A stretch of DNA of 64,000 bases from W-Chloroflexi-9 sp045863195 (GTDB taxonomy: Bacteria; Chloroflexota; Dehalococcoidia; UBA2979). Under the pieces are notes generated by a model that worked only from the letters and a program-made list of their open reading frames with translations, ran no database searches and was not told where the DNA came from. Positions 42,209-50,300 of the stretch are shown piece after piece. Numbering within the stretch: the stretch's first letter is position 1; every line of letters starts with the position of its first letter. Where the stretch lies: contig BTUI01000001.1 in assembly GCA_045863195.1 (NCBI GenBank), positions 124,001 through 188,000 on the forward strand, given 5' to 3'. Both the position numbers and the translations under genes were made by a program.

Positions 42209-42237
42209 ATAGTCGCGCGATATCTATCGATTGGCAA
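42209..42237 (-). promoter_or_regulatory. Promoter of the DUF2975-YozG operon
   Basis: On the minus strand TTGCCA (42237-42232), a 17-base spacer and GACTAT (42214-42209). The -10 lies only 6 bases from the ATG, so the mRNA would be leaderless or nearly so. The spacer contains GATAG...CTATC and AATCGAT dyads that could be the YozG operator. Confidence 0.5.
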
Positions 42238-42254
42238 TATGTCATGGGTGCGCC

Positions 42255-42848
42255 TCAGCGGCCCCAACCGGGCGGCAGGACGCCCACCGCACCGGGCTGC
42301 GCGACCCACAACTGCCGCTCCTCGATCCCGGCGGCGCGGTAGCGCATCGCGTTGTCGTAGTAGCCCCCGACGCGCCCGGCGCCGCCGGACTGCTGCGCCT
42401 GGCGCCGACGCTCGAGTTGATCCGGCCGCGCCGGCGTCTGCACGCCCGGCACGCCGAGGATCAGCGCGCCCGTCCGCACCACCTCGCGCGGCGACACGAG
42501 CGCGCCCGCGCCGACGATGCATTCGTCCTCCACGACCGCGTCGTCCAGCACGGTGCAGTTGTTGCCGAGGAGCACCCAGTTGCCGATCGACTTGCCGTGC
42601 ACCACGGCGGAGTGGCCGATGGTGATGTTGTTCCCGAGCGTCAGCCCGCCGCCGGAATGCAGGACCACGTTGTCCTCGATGTGGACGTCGTCGCCGATGC
42701 GGATCGGCGCGAAGTCGGCGCGGATCACCGCGCCCGGCCACACCGTGGACCGCTCACCGATCACGACATCGCCGATGACGAACGACCCCGGCCCGATCCA
42801 GGCCGTGTCCGCGACCCGCGGCGTCTTCCCCTCGAACGTGAACAGCAT
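42255..42848 (-). CDS. Gamma-carbonic anhydrase-like hexapeptide-repeat protein
   Basis: 197 residues from ATG 42848. Left-handed beta-helix: FVIGDVVIGERSTVWPGAVIRADFAPIRIGDDVHIEDNVVLHSGGGLTLGNNITIGHSAVVHGKSIGNWVLLGNNCTVLDDAVV. The conserved Arg-Asp (IRAD) and three His (in VLH, IGH, VVH) match the metal site of the gamma-CA/YrdA/PaaY family. Activity can be absent in this family. The C-terminus (GGYYDNAMRYRAAG) is longer than usual. Confidence 0.9.
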   Translation of the reverse strand: MLFTFEGKTPRVADTAWIGPGSFVIGDVVIGERSTVWPGAVIRADFAPIRIGDDVHIEDNVVLHSGGGLTLGNNITIGHSAVVHGKSIGNWVLLGNNCTVLDDAVVEDECIVGAGALVSPREVVRTGALILGVPGVQTPARPDQLERRRQAQQSGGAGRVGGYYDNAMRYRAAGIEERQLWVAQPGAVGVLPPGWGR

Positions 42849-42958
42849 CGTGCCGTCGCCCTCTCCCGCAATTCGCCAACGTCCGCGCACCCTGGGCGCC
42901 ACCGCGCGAGAGTAGCGCGTGCGCCTCGAAGGCTGCGCGAGGGCGGCGTGGCGGAGGC

Positions 42959-43354
42959 TCAGGCGGGCAGGCTGGCGATCTGGATCAGGTTGCCGCACGT
43001 GTCATCGAAGACCGCCGTCGTCACCGGCCCCATCTCCGCCGGCTCCTGCACGAAGCGCACGCCCTGCGCGGCGAGGCGGGCGTGCTCCGCGCGCACATCG
43101 GCCACCGCGAACGAGGTCAGCGGGATGCCGTCCGCGACGAGCGCCTGCTGGAATGCCTGCGCGGCGGGGTGCGCGCTCGGCTCCAGCACCAGTTCCACGC
43201 CATTCGGATCCTCGGCGGAAACCACCGTGAGCCACCGGAACTCGCCCATCGAGACATCGGCCTTCTTCACGAACCCCAGGGTACGGGTGTAGAAGTCCAG
43301 CGCTTTCGCCTGGTCGTCCACGAACACGCTCGTCAGGTTGATGCGCAGGGTCAT
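42959..43354 (-). CDS. VOC-family (glyoxalase/bleomycin-resistance fold) protein
   Basis: 131 residues from ATG 43354. LTSVFVDDQAKALDFYTRTLGFVKKADVSMGEFRWLTVVSAEDPNGVELVLEP is the first beta-alpha module and AVFDDTCGNLIQIASLP the last. The conserved metal-ligand positions are partly His/Glu-poor, so enzymatic type cannot be set. It overlaps the ArsR-type regulator by 4 bases, a common VOC-ArsR gene pair of unknown substrate. Confidence 0.9.
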   Translation of the reverse strand: MTLRINLTSVFVDDQAKALDFYTRTLGFVKKADVSMGEFRWLTVVSAEDPNGVELVLEPSAHPAAQAFQQALVADGIPLTSFAVADVRAEHARLAAQGVRFVQEPAEMGPVTTAVFDDTCGNLIQIASLPA

Positions 43355-43656
43355 CGGTGCTCCGGTCCTTCCTTCGGGGTGGTGGCATTCGGTGGGGGCC
43401 AGCGACGGGCGATCTCCGCCAGCGGCGCTGTATCCAGGGAGTGGAACTTGTACCGCCCCTCCCGCCGCGTCCTGACGAGCCCGGCCCCCTCCAGGACGTC
43501 CAGGTGCTGCGACACCGCCTGCCGCGAGAGCGCCAGGCGGTGCTTCATCGCCAGGCGGCTGCAGATCTCGAACAGTGTCTGGCCGTCCCGCTCCGCGAGT
43601 TCGTCCAGGATCGCCCGCCTGACCGGCGCAGCGAGTGCATCGAACACGTCGGCCAT
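43351..43656 (-). CDS. ArsR-family winged-helix repressor
   Basis: 101 residues. ADVFDALAAPVRRAILDELAERDGQTLFEICSRLAMKHRLALSRQAVSQHLDVLEGAGLVRTRREGRYKFHSLD has the ArsR helix-turn-helix (SRQAVSQHLDVLEGAGLV) and wing. There is no CxC metal site, so it belongs to the non-metal group that controls VOC/SRPBCC genes. A perfect palindrome between the -35 and -10 of its own promoter is the predicted operator. Confidence 0.92.
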   Translation of the reverse strand: MADVFDALAAPVRRAILDELAERDGQTLFEICSRLAMKHRLALSRQAVSQHLDVLEGAGLVRTRREGRYKFHSLDTAPLAEIARRWPPPNATTPKEGPEHR

Positions 43657-43663
43657 GGGCGGA

Positions 43664-43692
43664 GATTAGGCAAGTCCGCACTTGCCTGTCAA
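43664..43692 (-). promoter_or_regulatory. ArsR autoregulated promoter with embedded palindromic operator
   Basis: Minus strand: TTGACA (43692-43687), a 17-base spacer and CTAATC (43669-43664). AGGCAAGT-CCGC-ACTTGCCT (43668-43687) is a perfect 20-bp dyad filling the spacer, so bound repressor would block polymerase. The -10 is 7 bases from the ATG at 43656, so the arsR transcript is predicted leaderless. Confidence 0.75.
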
Positions 43693-43867
43693 GCGCGCAC
43701 GGGTCTCTGGCGAGACAGGAGGGGCCGGCCCCGCCGCTGGGCGCCCGCCGGACGCCGCCCGTCCCGCTTCGGCGCTCCCCACGCGAGAGCGCCGGGGTCA
43801 CCCCGCCGCCACGTGCCTGCGCGTGCCCGCTACCGCGACGTCAGCCAGCGATCGTCGGACGACCTCG

Positions 43868-44866
43868 TCAGCGCCTCGACGGGTTCTGGCTCGCGGAGGC
43901 CACATCACGCACGTCGAACGGCGTCCCGGCGTACACCCGCACGAGCCAGTTCCAGAACAACAGGTGGGCGTTCGACCGCCACAGGTTGAGCGGCGTCTGG
44001 GCCGGATCGTCGTTCGGGAAGTAGTTCCGGGGCAACTGGATGTCGAGTCCCGCTCGGCGATCGCGGTCGTACTCCTCCGCCAGCGTGGTCGTGTCGTACT
44101 CAAGGTGGTTGAACATGTAGATCGCGCGTCGCGGCTCATCCTCGATGAGGCACAGGCCGGAGTCGGGCGATTCCGCCAGGATGTGCAGCCCCGGCAGTTC
44201 GGGGATGTCCTCGCGCCGCACCTCGGTATGCCGCGAGACGGGGATCACGAAGCGGTCGTTGAACCCTCGGAGGAGCTGCGTGTTCGGCCGCAGCACCGTG
44301 TGTTCGAACACCCCGAACATCTTCCGGGGCAACTCGTACTTCGGTACGCCGTAAAAGTGCCGCAGCGCCGCCTGCGCTCCCCAGCAGATGTAGAACGTGC
44401 TGTACACGTGGTCGGTGGCCCAGTCGAGGATCGCCGTCAGCTCGTCCCAGTAGTCGACATCCTCAAAAGGCAACGTCTCGATCGGCGCACCGGTGACGAT
44501 GAGCCCGTCGAACCGCTCGTCGCGCACGTCGTCCCAGGTGCGGTAGAAGGCGATCAGGTGCGCCTCCGGGGTGTTCTTCGTCTCATGCGTTGCGGTCTTC
44601 AGCAACGTCAGCTCGACCTGCAGGGGCGTCGATCCGACCAGGCGCGCGATCTGCGTCTCGGTGCGGACCTTGTTCGGCATCAGGTTGAGCAGCGCGATCC
44701 GCAGCGGGCGGATGTCCTGATGGACCGCGTCCGCCTCACGGATCACGGCGACGCCCTCCTCCTCCAGGATGCGTCGCGCCGGCAGATCGTCGGGGTTCGT
44801 GTTCGGCTTGGTCGCCCCGTCCCCGCCCTGCCTCGCGGCCCCGTCGTGCGGGGCCGCGAGGCACAC
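43868..44866 (-). CDS. metA: Homoserine O-acetyltransferase, MetA type
   Basis: 332 residues from GTG 44866, 8 bases after the metY stop; no other in-frame start precedes the conserved DDLPARRILEEEGV. IRPLRIALLNLMPNK opens the family fold. FYICWGAQAALRHFYGV holds the catalytic Cys near residue 160, and VSRHTEV and YMFNHLEYD the later catalytic His/Glu blocks. LIVTGAPIETLPFEDVDYW has Glu where E. coli succinyltransferase has Gly, the residue known to select acetyl-CoA. So acetylation is predicted, which suits the O-acetylhomoserine sulfhydrylase upstream. Confidence 0.94.
   Translation of the reverse strand: MCLAAPHDGAARQGGDGATKPNTNPDDLPARRILEEEGVAVIREADAVHQDIRPLRIALLNLMPNKVRTETQIARLVGSTPLQVELTLLKTATHETKNTPEAHLIAFYRTWDDVRDERFDGLIVTGAPIETLPFEDVDYWDELTAILDWATDHVYSTFYICWGAQAALRHFYGVPKYELPRKMFGVFEHTVLRPNTQLLRGFNDRFVIPVSRHTEVRREDIPELPGLHILAESPDSGLCLIEDEPRRAIYMFNHLEYDTTTLAEEYDRDRRAGLDIQLPRNYFPNDDPAQTPLNLWRSNAHLLFWNWLVRVYAGTPFDVRDVASASQNPSRR
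44829..44863 (-). promoter_or_regulatory. Strong hairpin over the metA start region
   Basis: TGCCTCGCGGCCCC (44829-44842) and GGGGCCGCGAGGCA (44850-44863) form a perfect 14-bp stem with a 7-base loop. It covers codons 2-13 of metA, immediately after the GTG. It could act as an intercistronic attenuator or restrict ribosome loading, lowering metA relative to metY. Confidence 0.6.
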
Positions 44867-44874
44867 CGTTGTGC

Positions 44875-46170
44875 CTATCCGGCCTTCGCGAGCGCCTGCG
44901 CAAGGTCAGCGATGATCTCGTCGCGGTGCTCGATGCCCACGGAGAGCCGCACGTACCCCTCGGTAACGCCCGTCGCCACCTGGTCTTCGGGCGAGAGCTG
45001 CGAGTGCGTGGTGGAGGCCGGGTGGATCGCCAGCGTCTTCGCGTCACCGATGTTGGCGACGTGGTAGATGAGCGCCAGCGCGTCGATGAAGCGCTTGCCG
45101 GCCTCTCTGCCGCCCGCCAGTTCGAAGCCGACGAGGCCGCCGAACCCGCCATCCAGGTACGTGTCGGCGCGACGCCGCTCCTCGCCTGTCTGCAGGCTCG
45201 GGTGGATCACCTTCTTCACCGCCGGGTGCGTGGCGAGGAAGTCCACGACCGCCAGGGCGTTGGCGCAGTGCCGCTCCATGCGGAGCGGGAGCGTCTCCAC
45301 GCCCTGCAGGAACAGGAACGCGTTGAACGGGCTCATCGCCGCGCCCAGGTCCCGCAGCAGCGTGACGCGCGCCTTCAGGATGTACGCGATCGGCCCCAGC
45401 GGCTTCACGGCCTGGGTCCAGACGGCCCCGTGGTAGCTCGGGTCCGGCTGGTTCAGCATGGGGAACCGGTCGGCGTGCCGCTCCCAGTCGAACGTGCCGC
45501 CGTCGATGAGCAGGCCGCCGATCGATGTGCCGTGGCCGCCGATGTACTTCGTCGTGGAGTACATGACGATGTGCGCCCCATGCTTCAGCGGCTGGCAGAT
45601 GATCGGCGCCGCGGTGTTGTCCACGATCAGCGGCACGCCCAGTTCATTGCCGATCGCCGCCACCTCGCTGATCGGGAAGGCCTGCAGCTTCGGGTTCGGG
45701 AGCGTCTCCGCGTAGTACGCGCGCGTGCGGTCGTCGGTCGCTCGCCGGAACGCCTCCGGGTCCGCGGGGTCGACGAACCGGACCTCGATGCCCATGGTCT
45801 TGAAGGTGTTCGCGAAGAGGTTCCACGTGCCGCCGTACAGGTCCGTGGAGGAAACGATGTTGTCGCCGACCCCGGCGATGTTCTGGATCGCGAACGTGGT
45901 CGCCGTCTGCCCGGAGGCGAGCGCGAGCCCTGCCACGCCACCCTCCAACGCCGTGATGCGCTCCTCGAGGACCGCGGTGGTGGGGTTCATGATGCGGGTG
46001 TAGATGTTCCCGAGTTCCTTGAGCGCGAACAGGTTCTCGGCGTGCTCGGTGTCCCGGAACTGGTAGCTCGTCGTCTGGTAGATAGGGACCGCCACGGCAC
46101 CCGTGGTCGGGTCGGCGCGGTAGCCGGCGTGCAGCGCGATCGTCTCGGGATGCGTGAGGTCGGGGGCCAC
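44875..46170 (-). CDS. metY: O-acetylhomoserine sulfhydrylase
   Basis: 431 residues from GTG 46170, preceded by GAAGGAGAG. A PLP enzyme of the Cys/Met metabolism family that makes homocysteine from O-acetylhomoserine and sulfide. PETIALHAGYRADPTTGAVAVPIYQTTSYQFRDTEHA is the MetY-type opening. YTRIMNPTTAVLEERITALEGG, VSSTDLYGGTWNLF and MYSTTKYIGGHGTSIGG (the PLP Lys in STTKYIGGHG) follow. Length and the 50-residue HGTSIGG-GG insert distinguish it from MetB/MetZ. It is followed at once by metA. Confidence 0.96.
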   Translation of the reverse strand: MAPDLTHPETIALHAGYRADPTTGAVAVPIYQTTSYQFRDTEHAENLFALKELGNIYTRIMNPTTAVLEERITALEGGVAGLALASGQTATTFAIQNIAGVGDNIVSSTDLYGGTWNLFANTFKTMGIEVRFVDPADPEAFRRATDDRTRAYYAETLPNPKLQAFPISEVAAIGNELGVPLIVDNTAAPIICQPLKHGAHIVMYSTTKYIGGHGTSIGGLLIDGGTFDWERHADRFPMLNQPDPSYHGAVWTQAVKPLGPIAYILKARVTLLRDLGAAMSPFNAFLFLQGVETLPLRMERHCANALAVVDFLATHPAVKKVIHPSLQTGEERRRADTYLDGGFGGLVGFELAGGREAGKRFIDALALIYHVANIGDAKTLAIHPASTTHSQLSPEDQVATGVTEGYVRLSVGIEHRDEIIADLAQALAKAG

Positions 46171-46311
46171 GGTGATTCTCTCCTTCGGACGGGCACCCGC
46201 CCGACGCACGCGAGCGCGCTCGGCGAGGCCTGCTGGGATGTGCGTGCGCGAGCCGTGAGATGCAGCCGAACGCCGCGCCCGGATTCGCCGATCGGAATGT
46301 AGATGAGTGGA

Positions 46312-46337
46312 TGACTTATAGTCTAGTGACTTAGTCA
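46312..46337 (-). promoter_or_regulatory. Probable control site upstream of metY
   Basis: TGACTTA occurs twice 15 bases apart (46312-46318 and 46327-46333), and TGACTTAGTCA (46327-46337) is an 11-bp palindrome. They sit about 140-170 bases upstream of the GTG in the most AT-rich stretch of the neighbourhood (46295-46350). On the minus strand GACTATAAG here may be a -10. Looks like operator plus promoter; I see no SAM riboswitch fold. Confidence 0.45.
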
Positions 46338-46448
46338 TCTTACTCAGATATTCGCCAGGCCGGGCGGCCTCCTGGCGAGGAGGGGACAGGAGGGCAGCAC
46401 CCAGCGGCACCCGCCGGAGCGTGGGCCTCGGACCGTCGGGGAGATGCA

Positions 46449-46477
46449 GCAGCGCCCGCCTGAACGGCGGGCGCTGC
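46449..46477. terminator. Perfect 12-bp hairpin at the chromosomal side of the island
   Basis: GCAGCGCCCGCC (46449-46460), loop TGAAC, GGCGGGCGCTGC (46466-46477). There is no T-run. Lies between the metY control region and the 18-bp island repeat. It may stop read-through coming leftward from the defence operon. Confidence 0.55.
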
Positions 46478-46489
46478 GCTGACGGCTGC

Positions 46490-46507
46490 TGGTGGAGACG
46501 GGGGAGA
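46490..46507. repeat. Left copy of an 18-bp direct repeat bounding the island
   Basis: TGGTGGAGACGGGGGAGA, identical to 58720-58737 in the recombinase 3' end. Downstream, ATCTCCAAC recurs in both (46521 and 58742), 9 bases further away here, which keeps the same reading frame. The left copy read on the plus strand gives LLVETGETRPAVSPTAP, against MVETGENTSPTVP in the recombinase. Either an attachment-site duplication or a remnant of another recombinase gene. Confidence 0.6.
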
Positions 46508-46993
46508 CAAGACCCGCCGTATCTCCAACCGCTCCCGTATCTGGTTCATGGCGAGCAAGCCGTGATGCCTACGCCGTCGTCAGGCGGCAAGCATCGTGAC
46601 GGCGCACCGCGGTCTCGCCAGCACGCCTCGCGCACCGCCGCGTTCGGTGACAGGGCCGGGCTGTCCGGCCGATGCCCACCGTGCGCCGTCTCCACCGCGC
46701 ATTCCTCGGTCACCGGACCGCGTAGACCACGCCCAGGCAGAGCCGGGCAGCGTGGAGGAATGCGCACTCGCGAGAGCGAGCCGCCCCTGGTGAGGCGGGA
46801 TCTCTACCCATCCGAGAGAACCATGCGTGCTTGCCGGACAGAGGTAGAGGCTGGAGACATCGCGTCAGACTGGTCGAAGCACACACGGAGCGCGATCCAG
46901 CCGCGGGGAGGTCGACCGAGGCCAGCCGCCCCCAACTCCTGACTGCCGGCCCCCAGGAAACAACTCCGTCGGCTCCGGCCGTGGCGTTGCAGC

Positions 46994-47015
46994 GGGGCTA
47001 GTTCCGGCTAGCCCC
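46994..47015. repeat. 8-bp-stem hairpin GGGGCTAG/CTAGCCCC
   Basis: A perfect 8-bp stem around TTCCGG, itself self-complementary at its core. Isolated in non-coding sequence. Could be a terminator for the leftward Res operon, although it lies 300 bases beyond the Res stop. Confidence 0.5.
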
Positions 47016-47092
47016 ACTGTGTCCACCGTCCCACCAACCGCGGCAGGCCCTGCCGGAGCGGTCGAGCACTCCGGACCGCCGGACGCTCCGAA

Positions 47093-47114
47093 CTCTCTCT
47101 CTCTCTCTCTCTCT
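47093..47114. repeat. Dinucleotide microsatellite (CT)11
   Basis: Eleven uninterrupted CT units. Such a tract is uncommon in high-GC bacterial DNA and is prone to slippage. It is in non-coding sequence about 205 bases past the Res stop, so no gene frame depends on it. Confidence 0.95.
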
Positions 47115-47162
47115 CAGCCTCCGGGAGGGCGGACCGCAAGCAACGAGGTGAGGTTCCGCAGG

Positions 47163-47206
47163 GCACGAGGCCTGAGGCGCGCAGGGCTCACCGCCAGGCC
47201 TCGTGC
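47163..47206. repeat. Perfect 12-bp inverted repeat
   Basis: GCACGAGGCCTG (47163-47174) and CAGGCCTCGTGC (47195-47206) with a 20-base loop. Lies 114 bases beyond the Res stop. Possible terminator of the defence operon or an end of a degraded small mobile element. Confidence 0.8.
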
Positions 47207-47319
47207 AGGGCACGGAGAGCCTGGCGCGGGCCTCCCCCAGGGTACGGCGAGCCCTCAGGCTCGGCCTCCTCCAGAGCATCGAGGCCTGTGGCGCAGGGCT
47301 AGGGGTGAGCGCGTTCGCC

Positions 47320-50300
47320 CTAGCCCACCTCCGCTAGCTCCCCCATCAGCGCGAACATCTTTCCGATGTGCTTGGTGGAGCCATCACGGAAGAGCAGGTG
47401 CCACTTGTCGAGGTCAGCGTCTGTGAAGTCCGAGGCCCACGCGGGGATCTGGTCGCCCTCGCGCGGCGAGACGATGAACGAGTCGAGCGTGATCTCCGGA
47501 TGGGTCTCGCGGATACGCGCCTCGTGGTCCTTGATGGAGCGCGCGAGCATCAACTTCGGGTCGTCTTTCGAGGCGTGCACAAGGCCGTGCGGGTCGACGA
47601 AGGTGATGTGCTGCTTCTCGCCGTGCACCAGCCAGAGGATGAAGTCCGGGTAGACGTTCGCACCCTCGAAGAAGCCCCAGCCGCGACCACGACTGCGGTT
47701 TCGCAGTACGTAGAATTCGCGGCCCTCCAGGGCATGCGGGTGTTCCTCCATGAAGCGCGCGAGATCACGGACGAAGTCCCGCTCGCCGGGATTGAGGCCA
47801 ACCGGCTTCATCGTCGCGGTCGATCCGGGAGCGAGGTGGATCAGCGGTGTGTAGAGGTGGCTGTCGAGCACCACCGCTTCGAGCGCACCCAGCTGACGCG
47901 GCACGTCCGGTTGCTCCTCGACCAGCGAGATGGCGTCGCGAAGCTGGTGGTCGTCCCGCGAGATCTCGAAGACGTACTCCGCGAAGAAGTTCCCTGCACC
48001 GGACTCATCGAACTCCACTCGCCGAGGCTCCAGCTTCGGTCCGAGGTACTCGTTTCTCTTCAGCTCGTAGAACCGATCCGTGAACTTCTTGAGGAGCGCG
48101 ATGGCGATCTCCTGCCACTCGCGAACGCGCGTGAAGCGGTCGAACGCGAGGTCACCGGGCAGCGTGAACAGCTCGTACCAGTCGCCACGCTCCAGCAGGA
48201 GGCGCGGGACGTCGCGAGGGATCGCGAGGTTGTAGTAGTGCCGTTCCGCCTTGTGCTGCTGGAGTGCGAACCAGATCGCATCAAAGTCGAAGAAGGCGAT
48301 GTGGTCCGCGCGCAGGTACTGCGGCTCCTTCTCGATGGCGCCTCCGTCGGAGCCAGTGATCTCCCGGCTGACCTCCGCCTGCAGGCGCGGGAAGCGATCG
48401 AGGACGACCTTCCGATCGAGGAGCGACTGCAGCGACCTGTCGTCGAGGTCGGCGGTGAGCACCGGCCTCTCGTCGCGCTGGAAGTTCACGCCGTCGGGGA
48501 CGGCAAGTGTCCAGAGGCGTTCGTTCAGCTGTTCGAACTTGCCGCCCGGCGCGAGGTGGTGGACGACGCGGAGCGTGACCTCCTCCATGTCCTCGTCCGT
48601 CGGCAGGTCCTCGGCCTTGAGGTACTCGCGGAAGGCATCCATGTAGTCCGCGCGGACGCCGAAGATGTTGAGCGTCTCGACGAGCGCGAGGTTCCGCGGG
48701 TGGTTGCCTGGCAGCTTGGATGAGCGCTTCAGGGCGTGGCCGAGGCCCTTGAGGCGCACGCCGCGGCCGAAGAGCTGGATGATCTCCGAACCCTCCGACC
48801 TGCCGACGTTCATGAGGCCCATCGTGCTCACGCGCCAGGAGGACCAGCCTTCGGTGAACTTCTTTGCGCCGATGAGGACGTTCACCGTCGAGGCCGGCGA
48901 GTTGATGTCGCGGAAGAGGGACGCGCGGAACTCGCCGGTCGGCTGCTGGATGAGGCCGTGCGCTGCGCCGTGCTCGTCGACCTGTTTGAGGACCTTCGAG
49001 GGGTCGCCCACGTTCACGACGCCGAAGGCTGGAGAGGAAGCGACTCGCAGCGCGATCTCACCGTCCGCGTCGTCGCCCTGCACCTGCTCGACATAGAGGT
49101 TGCCGCCGGCCTCGGTGTTGAAGATGAGTCTGAGGGCCTCGCGGTAGACGACCTCGGGATCCCGGCCCGGCGGTAGCACGACACGTAGACGGTTATGGAA
49201 CAGGTCGCGGTCGTTGCGGTCGATGAGTCCGTGTGCGCGCCCGCCATCACGTAACTGGCGGATGCGTTCCAGCACACGCTGATGCCGGGCCGGCTCATTG
49301 CTCACGAAGTCCGCGAGGAAGGCGAGGACGTTGTAGATGTCGGATACCTCGTCCTTGCCGGTGGACCTCACCGTGTGCCCGACGAAGACCCAGAGCGGCT
49401 TCTCAACGAGGTACGGCGCGAACTCGGCGCGCTGGTCCCGATGCACCACGAGCTGCTGCAGGTACGCGAGCAGGCCGCCGGTCATGTAGGTGAGCTGCTG
49501 CTCGTCGGTGTGCCCTTCGCGCAGGTTGAGGATCTGGTAGTGCTTGCCGAAGCCGTCCGTGTGGAAGTAGCGGTAGGAGTAGTCGAACAGGATGGCGTGG
49601 CCGTACTCCTGGACGAGGGCACGAGCGCTGGGGCTGATCGCCTGGCCGAAGGTGGCGGAGTACTCGAACGAGAAGCCGGTCTCGCAGAGGCGGCGGCGGT
49701 AGGTCATCCAGGCGCCGCCACCACCGCCCGAGGAACCGCGGTGGCCCTCGTCGACCAGCACGAGGTTGTTGCCCTCGAACGCGTCGACGGCGACGGTCTT
49801 GTCGCCTGACTCGTCGGCGAGCTTGGTGACCTCGATCACCTCGATCGCGCGGCCGGTGAAGAGCGTGCGGGCGTCCTTCTGGAAGGCGGTCGCCTCCATG
49901 CCCGAGGCGGCGAACTCGTCGAGGTGCTGGCGGGAGAGCCCTTCGTTCGGGGTGAGCAGGATGATGCGGTTGAGGGTGTGCCGCTTGTCCGCAGCCTCGA
50001 GGTAGTGCAGGTACTGCTTGATGTTGACGTGCATCAGCAGCGTCTTGCCGGAGCCCGTCGCCATCCAGAACGCGAGCTTGTTGAGGTCCTCGCGCCCGAA
50101 CGGCTCAGCGTGGTCGACGGCGTCGCGCTCCGCGTTCCACTGCTCGACGAAGGCGTTGAGGTCGGCGAGCAGGCCATCCTCGTCGCGGAAGTAGCGGTCG
50201 AGGTAGACCTCGGTGAAGAGCAGCGCGGCGTACTGGAAGTGCTGCAACGCGTGGCCGCGCCGCTCGGGCGGCGACGTGATCTCGCGCCAGTAGCGCACGA

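Larger units (their letters stand above)
46508..47319. other. Gene-free left edge of the island
   Basis: About 810 bases without a convincing gene; the open frames have no family features and irregular composition. It contains, in order, GGGGCTAG-6-CTAGCCCC (46994-47015, 8-bp stem), eleven CT dinucleotides (47093-47114), a 12-bp inverted repeat (47163-47206), and GC-rich direct-repeat-like stretches with GGCCT and GCAGGGC words. It lies downstream of the Res gene. Confidence 0.6.

Noticed and set aside
46170..46440. SAM riboswitch upstream of metY
   Set aside because: I could not find the conserved core or a four-way junction; only an AT-rich operator-like region is visible.
46490..46560. 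3' end of a tmRNA or tRNA at the 18-bp repeat (complement ends CGTCTCCACCA)
   Set aside because: No T-arm (TTCGA loop) or acceptor 5' strand is present at either copy, so an RNA gene cannot be supported. Kept only as a resemblance.
46421..46942. A 173-codon frame in the island's left edge
   Set aside because: No Shine-Dalgarno, no family features, and it reads through the 12-bp hairpin and the recombinase-like remnant.
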